Source of the DNA: Streptococcus oralis
GTDB taxonomy: Bacteria > Bacillota > Bacilli > Lactobacillales > Streptococcaceae
Direction: 5' to 3'
Assembly (NCBI RefSeq): GCF_023611505.1
Contig: NZ_CP097843.1
Location: 434,001 to 498,000 of the forward strand
DNA: 64,000 nucleotides
In this document: positions 45,830-53,508 of the stretch, one piece after another
Numbering within the stretch: position 1 is the stretch's first letter
Layout: each line of letters begins with the position of its first letter
Notes under the pieces: model-generated
Databases searched by the model: none
Told to the model about the DNA's origin: nothing
Seen by the model: only the letters and a program-made list of their open reading frames with translations
Position numbers and translations under genes: made by a program

Positions 45830-46069
45830 ATACTCTTCGAAAATCTCTTCAAACCACGTCAGCTTCACCTTTGATTATATATGTGACTGACTTCGTCAGT
45901 TCTATCTGCAACCTCAAAACAGTGTTTTGAGCTGACTTCGTCAGTTCTATCTACAACCTCAAAGCAGTTCTTTGAGCTGACTTCGTCAGTCTTATCTATA
46001 ACCTCAAAGTAGTGCTTTGAGCAACCTGCGGCTAGCTTCCTAGTTTGTTCTTTGATTTTCATTGAGTAT
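45830..46069 (+). repeat. BOX element with three boxB units
   Basis: boxA starts ATACTCTTCGAAAATCTC. Three CTGACTTCGTCAG-containing boxB units follow at about 45-base spacing (near 45886, 45932 and 45977), then boxC (CAACCTGCGGCTAGCTTCCT) ending TTTTCATTGAGTA. It lies between the aquaporin terminator and the 3' end of queF. Confidence 0.93.
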
Positions 46070-46073
46070 GAGT

Positions 46074-46565
46074 TTAGCGGTTGTCAATTTTCTCTGGATA
46101 AAGGTCGTGCTGGAAGAGGCGTTGTTCTGCCAAGCCTTCATACTTAGTTCCAGGTTTACCGTAGTTGTAGTAGGGGTCGATTGAAATGCCACCGCGCGGA
46201 GTGAATTTTCCCCAGACTTCTAAATAGCGAGGGTCTAGCAAGTTGACCAAGTCTTTCCCGATGGTGTTGATACAGTTTTCGTGGAAATCTCCATGATTTC
46301 GGTAGCTAAAGAGGTAGAGTTTGAGGGATTTTGACTCAACACAGAGCTTGTCAGGGATGTAGGAAATATAAATAGTCGCAAAGTCTGGCTGAGCAGTGAT
46401 TGGGCAAAGTGAGGTAAATTCAGGACAGTTAAATTTGATAAAATAGTCATTTTCCACATGACGATTGTCAAAGGATTCGAGGACTTCTGGTTGGTACTCG
46501 AAAATGTAGTTGGTTTCTTTGTTGCCCAGTAGGCTTAGGTTTTTCATTTCTTCTTGTTGTGACAT
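46074..46565 (-). CDS. queF: NADPH-dependent 7-cyano-7-deazaguanine reductase
   Basis: A 163-residue type I (T-fold) QueF that reduces preQ0 to preQ1 in queuosine synthesis. The catalytic Cys is in [17 protein letters not shown] and the NADPH motif in [20 protein letters not shown], with the E-S-K-S-LK-Y-L block diagnostic for the family. It is the last gene of the queCDEF operon, 18 bases behind queE. Confidence 0.96.
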   Translation of the reverse strand: MSQQEEMKNLSLLGNKETNYIFEYQPEVLESFDNRHVENDYFIKFNCPEFTSLCPITAQPDFATIYISYIPDKLCVESKSLKLYLFSYRNHGDFHENCINTIGKDLVNLLDPRYLEVWGKFTPRGGISIDPYYNYGKPGTKYEGLAEQRLFQHDLYPEKIDNR

Positions 46566-46583
46566 GATTTTTTCTTTCTAATC

Positions 46584-47300
46584 TTAAACACCACGTTGGT
46601 TGTCGTAGAGGAGGGTATGGAGTTGAGGAAGGACGCGGACATTGCCCCAGCTATCGTCAGCAGCGACACGTTCCCAGAGTTCTTTGAGGCGGTCTAGTTG
46701 GTCTTGAACGATATTGCCTCTAGCCTTGGGCTCAGGGTTTCCTGCTGATAAGAAGAGAACATCTGGTTGGTAGCGTTCTTGAATGTCTTTGGCAAAGGCC
46801 AAATCGGCGTCATCAAAGACAGGGATTTTAAAGGTGACTTTGTCTGGATCCAGTTGGGAAACGATGAAATCCAAGGTCTCAAAGTTGACTTCCATCTTGG
46901 ATGAAGGAGGTTTTGGACTCAGAGTAATCTGGTCGATGTCTTTCAACCAATTTTGCCAGCGGGAGCCTTGGGTCTCAACAGCTAGAGTGACTCCACGTTC
47001 CTTGAGTTTAGTGACCAATTCGGCCATGTTGGCTGCTAGGATAGCAGGATTTCCCCCAGATAGAGTTACATAGTCGTAGGTCCCCAATTTATCCAAGGCA
47101 GCAATGACTTCGTCAGCCGTCATGCGAGTTGGTTTTTCAGAACCATCCCAAGTAAAGGCGGAGTCGCACCAGTCGCAGTGGTAGTCGCAACCTGCAGTGC
47201 GGACAAACATAGTTTTCTGCCCGATAGCACGGCCTTCACCTTGAAAGGTTGGGCCGAAAATTTCCAGAACAGGTAGTTTGAGGACACGTTCCCTAGTCAT
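46584..47300 (-). CDS. queE: 7-carboxy-7-deazaguanine synthase
   Basis: A 238-residue radical SAM enzyme that contracts CPH4 to CDG. The iron-sulfur motif is CDYHCDWCDS near residue 34 and the SAM-binding LSGGNPA follows near 83. LEIFGPTFQGEGRAIGQKT is the typical N-terminus. The start overlaps the queD end by 8 bases. Confidence 0.94.
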   Translation of the reverse strand: MTRERVLKLPVLEIFGPTFQGEGRAIGQKTMFVRTAGCDYHCDWCDSAFTWDGSEKPTRMTADEVIAALDKLGTYDYVTLSGGNPAILAANMAELVTKLKERGVTLAVETQGSRWQNWLKDIDQITLSPKPPSSKMEVNFETLDFIVSQLDPDKVTFKIPVFDDADLAFAKDIQERYQPDVLFLSAGNPEPKARGNIVQDQLDRLKELWERVAADDSWGNVRVLPQLHTLLYDNQRGV

Positions 47301-47736
47301 CTAACCACTCCCGTCTAAACTCTGCAAAGGCAGTCGGAGTTTCATAGAGGCGAACGTATTCCAAACGGAGACCACGTTCATCTGGCAACTCTTGACTCAT
47401 GGTTTGGAAAATCCAGTAAACTATATTTTCAGCAGTCGTATTCATATAGGGCAGGGTCTCATTGAGATAACGATGGTCCAAGTGGGGCTCTAAGTAGTTC
47501 TTGTAGATAGCTTTGATATCTCCGAAATCGTAGGTCATGCCACGTTCATCTAAAAATCCACTGACAGCAATCTGCAGATGATAGGTGTGACCATGAAGGG
47601 ATTTGCATTTTCCCTCATAGTGAAAGAGGTGATGGGCAGCGTCGAAGGTAAATTCTTTTGATACCAAGGTTCTGTGAGGATTGTAGACAAGAGACTCCCC
47701 AGTTTCCTGTTTGATTTCTTTAGGTGCGAAAAACAT
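47293..47736 (-). CDS. queD: 6-carboxytetrahydropterin synthase
   Basis: A 147-residue T-fold enzyme converting dihydroneopterin triphosphate to CPH4. The zinc histidines lie in FDAAHHLFH and SLHGHTYHLQI, with the catalytic Cys in GKCKSLHGH. I choose ATG 47736, which overlaps the queC stop codon (TAATG). Confidence 0.93.
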   Translation of the reverse strand: MFFAPKEIKQETGESLVYNPHRTLVSKEFTFDAAHHLFHYEGKCKSLHGHTYHLQIAVSGFLDERGMTYDFGDIKAIYKNYLEPHLDHRYLNETLPYMNTTAENIVYWIFQTMSQELPDERGLRLEYVRLYETPTAFAEFRREWLDD

Positions 47737-48389
47737 TAGCCCTCTCCTTTCTGTGAAAGATAAACATCTAAACCATGCTGACGTAGGTGGCAGGCTGGGC
47801 AATTTCCGCAGCCACTTCCGATAATCCCATTGTAGCAGGTCAAGGTCTTTTCACGAACGTATTCAAAGGCACCTAGTTGGTCGGCTAATTCCCAAGTTTC
47901 AGCCTTGTCTAGCCACATGAGAGGTGTTTGGATAACAAAGTCGTAATCCATGGCAAGGTTGAGCGTAACATTAAGGGATTTGACAAAGACATCCCGGCAG
48001 TCAGGGTAGCCTGAAAAATCTGTCTCGCAGACACCTGTCACGATGTCTTTAATGCCTCGTTGCTTGGCAAGAACTGCCGCAAAGGAAAGAAAGAGGTGGT
48101 TGCGACCGTCAACAAAGGTATTGGGAACCTCTCCCTCTTTTTGCTCGATTTCCATATCAGAGGTCAGCGCATTTTCAGTGATTTGTCCCAGCAGAGACAT
48201 ATCTAAGATGTGATGACGAATGCCTTGTTCCTTAGCGATTTCTCTAGCAACTTGAATTTCGAGATGATGACGTTGGCCATAGGCAAAGGTGACAGCTTCG
48301 ACTGTTTCATAGTGTTCTTTAGCCCAAAAGAGGCAAGTTGTGGAATCTTGACCGCCACTAAAGACGACCAAGGCTGATTGACGTTTCAT
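47736..48389 (-). CDS. queC: 7-cyano-7-deazaguanine synthase
   Basis: A 217-residue ATP-dependent enzyme making preQ0 from CDG. The PP-loop SGGQDSTTC is near residue 10, and four zinc cysteines lie in [19 protein letters not shown] start at ATG 48389 (MKRQSAL), preceded by AAGGAG; longer starts would include the riboswitch and terminator. First gene of queCDEF. Confidence 0.94.
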   Translation of the reverse strand: MKRQSALVVFSGGQDSTTCLFWAKEHYETVEAVTFAYGQRHHLEIQVAREIAKEQGIRHHILDMSLLGQITENALTSDMEIEQKEGEVPNTFVDGRNHLFLSFAAVLAKQRGIKDIVTGVCETDFSGYPDCRDVFVKSLNVTLNLAMDYDFVIQTPLMWLDKAETWELADQLGAFEYVREKTLTCYNGIIGSGCGNCPACHLRQHGLDVYLSQKGEG

Positions 48390-48426
48390 AGTACTCCTTC
48401 CAAAATGGGAAATGTTCAGAGCACGC

Positions 48427-48449
48427 AAAAAGCTCCCTTTAGGGGAGCT
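48427..48449 (-). terminator. Attenuator terminator of the queuosine operon
   Basis: On the minus strand AGCTCCC / GGGAGCT with a CTAAA loop is followed by TTTTT. It lies between the preQ1 aptamer and queC. Confidence 0.9.
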
Positions 48450-48464
48450 AAAAAATACCAAGTA

Positions 48465-48500
48465 GAGGTTTTTTTTAGCGATGGCATGTCCCAAACATCG
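48465..48500 (-). ncRNA. preQ1-I-type riboswitch aptamer
   Basis: On the minus strand CGATG-loop-CATCG (48500-48479) holds a 12-base loop TTTGGGACATGC and is followed by an A-rich tail CTAAAAAAAACC. GG in the loop can pair with CC in the tail, giving the H-type pseudoknot of preQ1-I with a changed P2 pair. Position ahead of queCDEF and of a terminator supports it. Confidence 0.7.
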
Positions 48501-48515
48501 TAATATTCTACCTAC

Positions 48516-48544
48516 AGTCTAGCATATTTTTTGAAAAATGGCAA
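48516..48544 (-). promoter_or_regulatory. Promoter of the queuosine operon
   Basis: On the minus strand TTGCCA (48544-48539), 17 bases, TAGACT (48521-48516) with a TGC extension. The start point falls just ahead of the preQ1 aptamer. Confidence 0.6.
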
Positions 48545-48551
48545 AGGGCAA

Positions 48552-48585
48552 GAAAAAAAGAGACCAAATAAAGTACTTGGTCTCT
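48552..48585 (-). terminator. Terminator of trxA
   Basis: On the minus strand AGAGACCAA / TTTGGTCTCT followed by seven T's. Confidence 0.9.
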
Positions 48586-48592
48586 CGTGTGA

Positions 48593-48907
48593 TTAGCTCA
48601 ATTCAGCAACGATGGCCTTGATTTGTTCTGCAGTGTGAACACCAGCAACTTGTTTCACCACTTGGCCGTCTTTTTTGAAGAGAAGAGTTGGAATAGACAT
48701 GATTCCAAAGGCACGAGCTGTGTTTGGATTTTCATCAACGTCCATTTTAACGATTTTCAAAACATCTTCTGAAAGTTCTTCAGACAATTTATCCAAGATT
48801 GGACCTTGCATACGACATGGACCACACCAAGTTGCCCAGAAGTCTACCAAGACTAATCCGTCTTTTGTTTCTTGTTCAAATGTTGCATCTGTAATTGCTT
48901 TTGCCAT
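48593..48907 (-). CDS. trxA: Thioredoxin
   Basis: A 104-residue cytoplasmic disulfide reductase. The active site is VDFWATWCGPCRMQGPILDK with the redox pair CGPC, and the cis-Pro is in IMSIPTLLFKKDG. AGGAGAAA precedes the ATG. It lies 15 bases behind the DUF4649 gene and may be co-transcribed with it. Confidence 0.96.
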   Translation of the reverse strand: MAKAITDATFEQETKDGLVLVDFWATWCGPCRMQGPILDKLSEELSEDVLKIVKMDVDENPNTARAFGIMSIPTLLFKKDGQVVKQVAGVHTAEQIKAIVAELS

Positions 48908-48922
48908 TGTATTTCTCCTTTT

Positions 48923-49144
48923 TTAGTTATATTGGCTTAAATCTTGTTTCATGAGATAGAAGAAGACATCTCCATAAGTCCCATGGTAGTCCAAATCATG
49001 ACCATTATAGGTTAATTTTTGAACGGGGTAATAATCTGCGACACCGATAAGGCAAGCTTGTTGAGAACGTTCAAAGTCTTCGTAAGACTCGAAAGTCATG
49101 GTTCTCTCTTGTTTGCTGGTGTCTAGATAGGTAATTTCGATCAT
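48923..49144 (-). CDS. DUF4649 family protein
   Basis: A 73-residue protein opening MIEITYLDTSKQERTMTFES, of the small streptococcal DUF4649 family. No catalytic or membrane features. It sits upstream of trxA, and a copy of the MarR-type operator is in its promoter region. Function is unknown. Confidence 0.72.
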   Translation of the reverse strand: MIEITYLDTSKQERTMTFESYEDFERSQQACLIGVADYYPVQKLTYNGHDLDYHGTYGDVFFYLMKQDLSQYN

Positions 49145-49210
49145 ATTAAACTCCTTTGTTCGATCTTGACTTTATTGTACTCCTTGAAAAGAGGAATGTC
49201 AAGAAAAATG

Positions 49211-49224
49211 ATTGCGCACGCAAC
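49211..49224. promoter_or_regulatory. MarR-type operator, downstream copy
   Basis: ATTGCGCACGCAAC, an imperfect palindrome (ATTGC/GCAAC), nearly the same as the site at 49690. It lies upstream of the DUF4649-trxA unit. Confidence 0.5.
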
Positions 49225-49240
49225 TTTTTAAAAAAACTGA

Positions 49241-49621
49241 TTAAGAAATAAAGTCAAGACTGGTTTCTAATCTTTCTTCGACGGCCTTTTGCAGGTAAGC
49301 TAGGGTCGTTTGTCCCTCGTCAGTCAGGCAGATAAAACTAGCCCGTCTATCCTGATCGCAACATCTGCGACTAAGCAAACCGCAGTTTTTCTCTTCCAGA
49401 CGAGCCACCATTCGAGAAACAGGGCTCGGACTGAGATGGAGTTTATCGGGTAAATCAATCTGTCGTAAGGATTTTTCATCAGCTAGATCCAGATAGTAGA
49501 GCAGGTAAAACTCTTTCAAGTTTAGCTTTTGTTCACTCTGTTGGGCAATGGTTTCTTCTAACAAGGCTTCCATTTCCTTTTGACGGCGGTTGTAGTCAAA
49601 CCACTTTTCCAAATAGGTCAT
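49241..49621 (-). CDS. MarR-family transcriptional regulator
   Basis: A 126-residue winged-helix protein: LKEFYLLYYLDLADEKSLRQ and LHLSPSPVSRMVARLEEKNC form the HTH, RASFICLTDEGQ the wing. I choose ATG 49621 behind GGAGAACG; longer starts would cover the operator at 49690. It is divergent from the LrgAB-like pair. Two near-identical palindromes flank the gene, fitting autoregulation and control of its neighbours. Confidence 0.82.
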   Translation of the reverse strand: MTYLEKWFDYNRRQKEMEALLEETIAQQSEQKLNLKEFYLLYYLDLADEKSLRQIDLPDKLHLSPSPVSRMVARLEEKNCGLLSRRCCDQDRRASFICLTDEGQTTLAYLQKAVEERLETSLDFIS

Positions 49622-49689
49622 TGCGTTCTCCTTTCTTTTCAAAGTAAAAATCACAAAGTCATTACTGACTTTCTCTCTAACACAAGATG

Positions 49690-49703
49690 ATTGCGCATGC
49701 AAT
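49690..49703. promoter_or_regulatory. MarR-type operator, upstream copy
   Basis: ATTGCGCATGCAAT, arms ATTGC/GCAAT around GCAT. Located between the MarR gene and the divergent lrgA-like gene. Confidence 0.55.
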
Positions 49704-49817
49704 TATTATACTACTTTTAACTAATCCTTGCAAGAAAGAAGAATTTCAATATTTCCTTGAAATTTTCTGAAAAAAGAGTAAACTGGTATGCAAGAAGTTT
49801 ATTTCATGGAGTTTAGG

Positions 49818-50195
49818 ATGAAATTATATGTTCAATTAATGATTCTCTTTGTGATTTCTCTAATCGGTGAGGGAATCTCCAGTTTCTTTCATCTGCCCAT
49901 CCCAGGCAGTATTATCGGTTTGATTATTCTCTTTCTAGCCCTACAATTCAAGTGGTTGAGAACCAGGCATGTCAACATGGTTGGGAATTTCTTGCTGGCC
50001 AATATGACCATTCTCTTTTTGCCACCAGCAGTTGGTATCATGGAAAAGTTTGATGTGATTGCCCCCTATCTCTTGCCCATCGTTTTGATTGTCTTTTTTG
50101 CGGCTGTCATCAACATTATCCTCATAGCCCTAGTGGTTCAGTTTATCAAGAGACGTTTTGAGGGAGATTATGAGAAGGGAGAACGAAATGAGTGA
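49818..50195 (+). CDS. lrgA: CidA/LrgA-family holin-like protein
   Basis: A 125-residue membrane protein with four helices; the signature is FFHLPIPGSIIGLIILFLAL and PPAVGIMEKFD. Such proteins oligomerise in the membrane and modulate murein hydrolase activity or export small metabolites. I choose ATG 49818 because GGAG lies 10 bases upstream; two earlier ATGs lack this. It overlaps the LrgB-like gene by 8 bases. The family does not separate LrgA from CidA firmly. Confidence 0.8.
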   Translation: MKLYVQLMILFVISLIGEGISSFFHLPIPGSIIGLIILFLALQFKWLRTRHVNMVGNFLLANMTILFLPPAVGIMEKFDVIAPYLLPIVLIVFFAAVINIILIALVVQFIKRRFEGDYEKGERNE

Positions 50196-50883
50196 ATTTG
50201 TATCGAATCCTCTGTTTGGGATTGCATTATCTATCCTAGCTTATCTAGTGGGAATGCTGATTTACAGACGTTTTCCCCATCCTTTGACAACACCTTTGCT
50301 TTTGTCGGCAATTTTTATTATCATCCTTCTTAAGGCGACAGGTATTTCTTACCAAGATTACTACCAAGGTGGGGTTTATCTGAATAATTTGATTGTCCCA
50401 TCGACAGTGGCTCTAGGGATTCCGCTTTATAAGAGTTTTCACTTGATGAAGCACCATGCTCGGAGTATTCTCTTTGGTAGTCTGCTAGCAGTAGTGGTCA
50501 ATACTAGCTTCACTGCCATAGTAGCGAAAATATTTGGTATGGACTTTTTCCTAGCCATTTCTCTCTTTCCCAAGTCAGTAACAACCGCTATGGCAGTGGG
50601 GATTACAGAAAAATTGCAGGGTTTAACGACTGTGACCTTGGTCGTCGTAGTAGCGACTGGGATCTTAACCAGTGTGATCGGACCAACCCTTTTGAAGTGG
50701 TTGAAAATTGACGATCCAGTGGCAGTTGGTCTTTCCCTCGGTGGAACAGGTCATGCAGTCGGAACAGGAACAGCCTTTCGATACGGCTCGGTAGCAGGAG
50801 CCATGGGTGGCTTGGCCATCGGTGTCACCGGTATTCTCTACGTCTTTGTCAGTCCAATAGTAGCCAGTTTGATATTGAGTTAA
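50188..50883 (+). CDS. lrgB: LrgB/CidB-family protein
   Basis: A 231-residue partner with about six helices. The conserved region GIPLYKSFHLMKHHARSILF and LFPKSVTTAMAVGITEKLQG, plus GTGHAVGTGTAFRYGSVAGA, define LrgB. Start ATG 50188 has AAGGGAGAAC. A terminator follows directly. Confidence 0.88.
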   Translation: MSEFVSNPLFGIALSILAYLVGMLIYRRFPHPLTTPLLLSAIFIIILLKATGISYQDYYQGGVYLNNLIVPSTVALGIPLYKSFHLMKHHARSILFGSLLAVVVNTSFTAIVAKIFGMDFFLAISLFPKSVTTAMAVGITEKLQGLTTVTLVVVVATGILTSVIGPTLLKWLKIDDPVAVGLSLGGTGHAVGTGTAFRYGSVAGAMGGLAIGVTGILYVFVSPIVASLILS

Positions 50884-50914
50884 AAAGCAAGGAATTTAAG
50901 TTCCTTGCTTTTTG
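50884..50914 (+). terminator. Terminator of lrgAB
   Basis: AAAAAGCAAGGAA / TTCCTTGCTTTTT around TTTAAG. Confidence 0.92.
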
Positions 50915-50995
50915 TATTGTCATGTAGCTTTTATATCATTTAGCCTGTGAATCTATAACTAATAGTTAATAGAATAAGATTTATACTCTAGATTA

Positions 50996-52174
50996 TTACC
51001 AAGCTCCACTATCATCTACATAATAGCCATCAGGTGTATAGGTATTACGAAGCATATTACCAGATGATGCGAGATAGTACCACTTACCATTATCTTTGAC
51101 CCAACCTGTCGCCATAGAACCTGAGTCTTTTAGGTAATACCAAGTTCCACTATCTTTAATCCAACCTGTTGCCATAGAACCTGAGTCTTTTAGGTAATAC
51201 CAAGTTCCACTATCTTTAATCCAACCTGTTGCCATAGAACCTGAATCATTTAGGTAGTACCAAGAGCCACCATCTTTAATCCAGCCTGTCGCCATAGAAC
51301 CTGAATCTTTTAGGTAATACCAAGAGCCATTATCATATAGCCAATCAGCTGAAATCATAGCTCCTGATGATTTAAAGGCATACCAGCTACCACCTCGGTA
51401 TAGCCATGTTTGATTAAACATAACCCCTTCATCATCCATAAAGTACCATGTTCCCTGATTATTGATCCAAGCATCTTTAACTAGTTGACCTTGTTTTTGA
51501 TAGTACCAATTTTGGTTTGATTGTAGCCAGCTAGCAGTTTCAAAGATTGGAGAAAGTTTTACATATAATCCACTGCTATTATATTGCCGAGCAATTCTTC
51601 CTGGTTTAATTAAATTAAGAGTTCCTTCTTCACGCCAAGCAACAACAGATTTTCCTGATATTACGGTTGGAAGCGTTGTAACATAAGACTCATTTACAGA
51701 ATCCCATGAACTTTCTAAGATTTGGTCACCATCTAAAACAAAGTAGCCACTCTTAGCAGTATCTGAATCAACATCGTCAACTACCTTAGTAGACCAAGTT
51801 TTTACTTCAGTACCACTCTTAGCCTCTACTACAATATCCCCACGATATCCATAAGGGATATAAAAGTGTAAAAAACGTCCCTTATCTTCAGTTTTAGATA
51901 CCGTTCTTTCCTCCGCTAAAAAGCTAGTATTTTGCTTTTCTCCATTTAAACTAACTGTCCATTCGATTTTGCTAGTACTAGGTAAATCTAACACTTTAAT
52001 ATTTACTTCATATCCATTATTAATCTTACTGACTTTCCCATTCTCGTATCGAATGCCGCCTTTAAAAGCCCAGTCTTCTTTAAGTTCAAATGCCTTTCCT
52101 GCTTGAGGTAGAGTCAATAAAACGAAACCTGCCAATGACAAACTAAGTAGTGTAATTTTTTTTGATACTTTCAT
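50996..52174 (-). CDS. Choline-binding surface protein with unrecognised N-terminal domain
   Basis: A 392-residue secreted protein. A signal peptide (residues 1-28, ending QAGKA) is followed by a beta-rich domain of about 180 residues that I cannot assign (FKGGIRYENGKVSKINNGYE; YGYRGDIVVEAKSGTE). From about residue 213 to the end run nine or so choline-binding repeats (GWIKDSGTWYYLKDSGSMAT) that would hold it on teichoic-acid choline. Two repeats are encoded by identical 60-base units. It is 12 bases behind the caspase-like gene and surely in its operon. No hydrolase motif is seen. Confidence 0.85.
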   Translation of the reverse strand: MKVSKKITLLSLSLAGFVLLTLPQAGKAFELKEDWAFKGGIRYENGKVSKINNGYEVNIKVLDLPSTSKIEWTVSLNGEKQNTSFLAEERTVSKTEDKGRFLHFYIPYGYRGDIVVEAKSGTEVKTWSTKVVDDVDSDTAKSGYFVLDGDQILESSWDSVNESYVTTLPTVISGKSVVAWREEGTLNLIKPGRIARQYNSSGLYVKLSPIFETASWLQSNQNWYYQKQGQLVKDAWINNQGTWYFMDDEGVMFNQTWLYRGGSWYAFKSSGAMISADWLYDNGSWYYLKDSGSMATGWIKDGGSWYYLNDSGSMATGWIKDSGTWYYLKDSGSMATGWIKDSGTWYYLKDSGSMATGWVKDNGKWYYLASSGNMLRNTYTPDGYYVDDSGAW

Positions 52175-52186
52175 TTTATGAACTCC

Positions 52187-53416
52187 TTATTTTTTGAATA
52201 AAACAAATTGACTGTTGTCTGGATAAACTTCAATATGCTGGTTAGAATTTTGTTTCAAAACTTGTTCACGAGAGTATGTATACAGTTCATTTAACGTGAT
52301 TCTATGATTATAATTTTGGTCTGCTATTAAAGATACTTGTGAATTCTGTAGAGGATTCCATCCTGAACCTAAAGACCAATATTTAGTCGCTAAACTTAAT
52401 GATCCACCACTAGAGTATTCTGCACCTCTTGATGAGCATAGTACTAAAAATTTAGAGTCAATCATCTCACCTGATTTTTCGTTACCATTCATATTAGAAA
52501 ATCCTGATACAAACTCGTTCAAATCAAAATATTCTGTAGAGGCTTCTTCATTGGATGCCTCCGTATTATCTTTAGAGATAATTGTTCCAGCATGACAACA
52601 ATCCAGCATAACAACAAACTTACCTTTGTATTGTTTTAAAATGGACGCCAATTCCCAACCAGAAAATGCTGTTTTATCACTCCCAATATAGATTCTTCCA
52701 TCTCTTCCTCCATGACAAGTAAAGTAAAGATAGTTCACATCACTTTCGGTAGAAGATTCAAATAGTTCTTGCATTTTTGCAATAATCTCAGACTTAGTTC
52801 TATCTGGGAAACGAACAACTTCACTGAAATTTTGGTTGCTAAATACCTTTTCCATCGCATTAACATCTGCGATAGGTACTGCTGGAGTAGATGTTTCACC
52901 AAGAACTAAAGCCCGACGATTGATATTTCGGCTTTCGCCACTATTAGCAAAGAAATAGGTATCATCTCCGATATTGTGCCAACCCGTCTGCATAGCTCCG
53001 CTAGTATCTAAATAATATTGTTCACCTTCGATAGTCTGTAGCCCTGTTTGCATGACACCACTAGTATCTAAATAATACCAACTACCCGAATCCCAACACC
53101 ATCCAGTTTTCATGGCTCCACTATCATCTAGAAAAAACCATTTTCCATATTCTTTAATCCAACCTGTCTTCATCCAACCTTCACTATCAAAATAGTACCA
53201 GGTGTCATTTATTTTTTCCCATCCATTTGTAGTATAAGAACCATCATAATGCTCATACCACCAACGGCTATCAGATTTTATCCAACTTCCACTTGACTTA
53301 CTATAAGTCGTTTGAGTGGAGGATTCTTGAGCAGAAACTGGATTATTGGTTGGCAGGGATGCTCCCAAGCTAAGTAAAGCAACTGCTGATAATGAAATTT
53401 TCTTCAAAACTTTCAT
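52187..53416 (-). CDS. Choline-binding protein with a caspase-like (C14) peptidase domain
   Basis: A 409-residue secreted protein. Residues 1-29 are a signal peptide (PVSAQ). Residues about 44-160 hold choline-binding repeats ([20 protein letters not shown]). Residues 166-409 form a caspase/metacaspase-type domain: the first strand RRALVLGE, catalytic His235 in [11 protein letters not shown], catalytic Cys274 in [12 protein letters not shown] and the downstream [13 protein letters not shown] that shapes the substrate pocket. Surface anchoring of this protease type by choline repeats is unusual. It leads a two-gene operon, divergent from an Rgg-family regulator. Choline anchoring and protease activity are inferred from motifs. 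Confidence 0.88.
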   Translation of the reverse strand: MKVLKKISLSAVALLSLGASLPTNNPVSAQESSTQTTYSKSSGSWIKSDSRWWYEHYDGSYTTNGWEKINDTWYYFDSEGWMKTGWIKEYGKWFFLDDSGAMKTGWCWDSGSWYYLDTSGVMQTGLQTIEGEQYYLDTSGAMQTGWHNIGDDTYFFANSGESRNINRRALVLGETSTPAVPIADVNAMEKVFSNQNFSEVVRFPDRTKSEIIAKMQELFESSTESDVNYLYFTCHGGRDGRIYIGSDKTAFSGWELASILKQYKGKFVVMLDCCHAGTIISKDNTEASNEEASTEYFDLNEFVSGFSNMNGNEKSGEMIDSKFLVLCSSRGAEYSSGGSLSLATKYWSLGSGWNPLQNSQVSLIADQNYNHRITLNELYTYSREQVLKQNSNQHIEVYPDNSQFVLFKK

Positions 53417-53443
53417 AATAATATTTTCCTTTTTTTTTTATTT

Positions 53444-53459
53444 TGATATAATCATATCA
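53444..53459. promoter_or_regulatory. Palindrome between the caspase operon and rgg
   Basis: TGATAT-AATC-ATATCA is a perfect palindrome overlapping a TATAAT -10 element in the divergent promoter region, a likely control site. Confidence 0.5.
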
Positions 53460-53508
53460 GAATAAAAAAAGCTCGTTTTATTTATTGCAGAAATGGAAGA
53501 GAATTGAT

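Noticed and set aside
45865..46062. A 65-codon minus-strand frame with repeated DRTDEVSS
   Set aside because: It is the translation of the repeated boxB units of a BOX element, not a protein.
51060..51370. Regular 60-base repeats, considered as a CRISPR array
   Set aside because: There are no unique spacers; the units encode 20-residue choline-binding repeats in one open frame.
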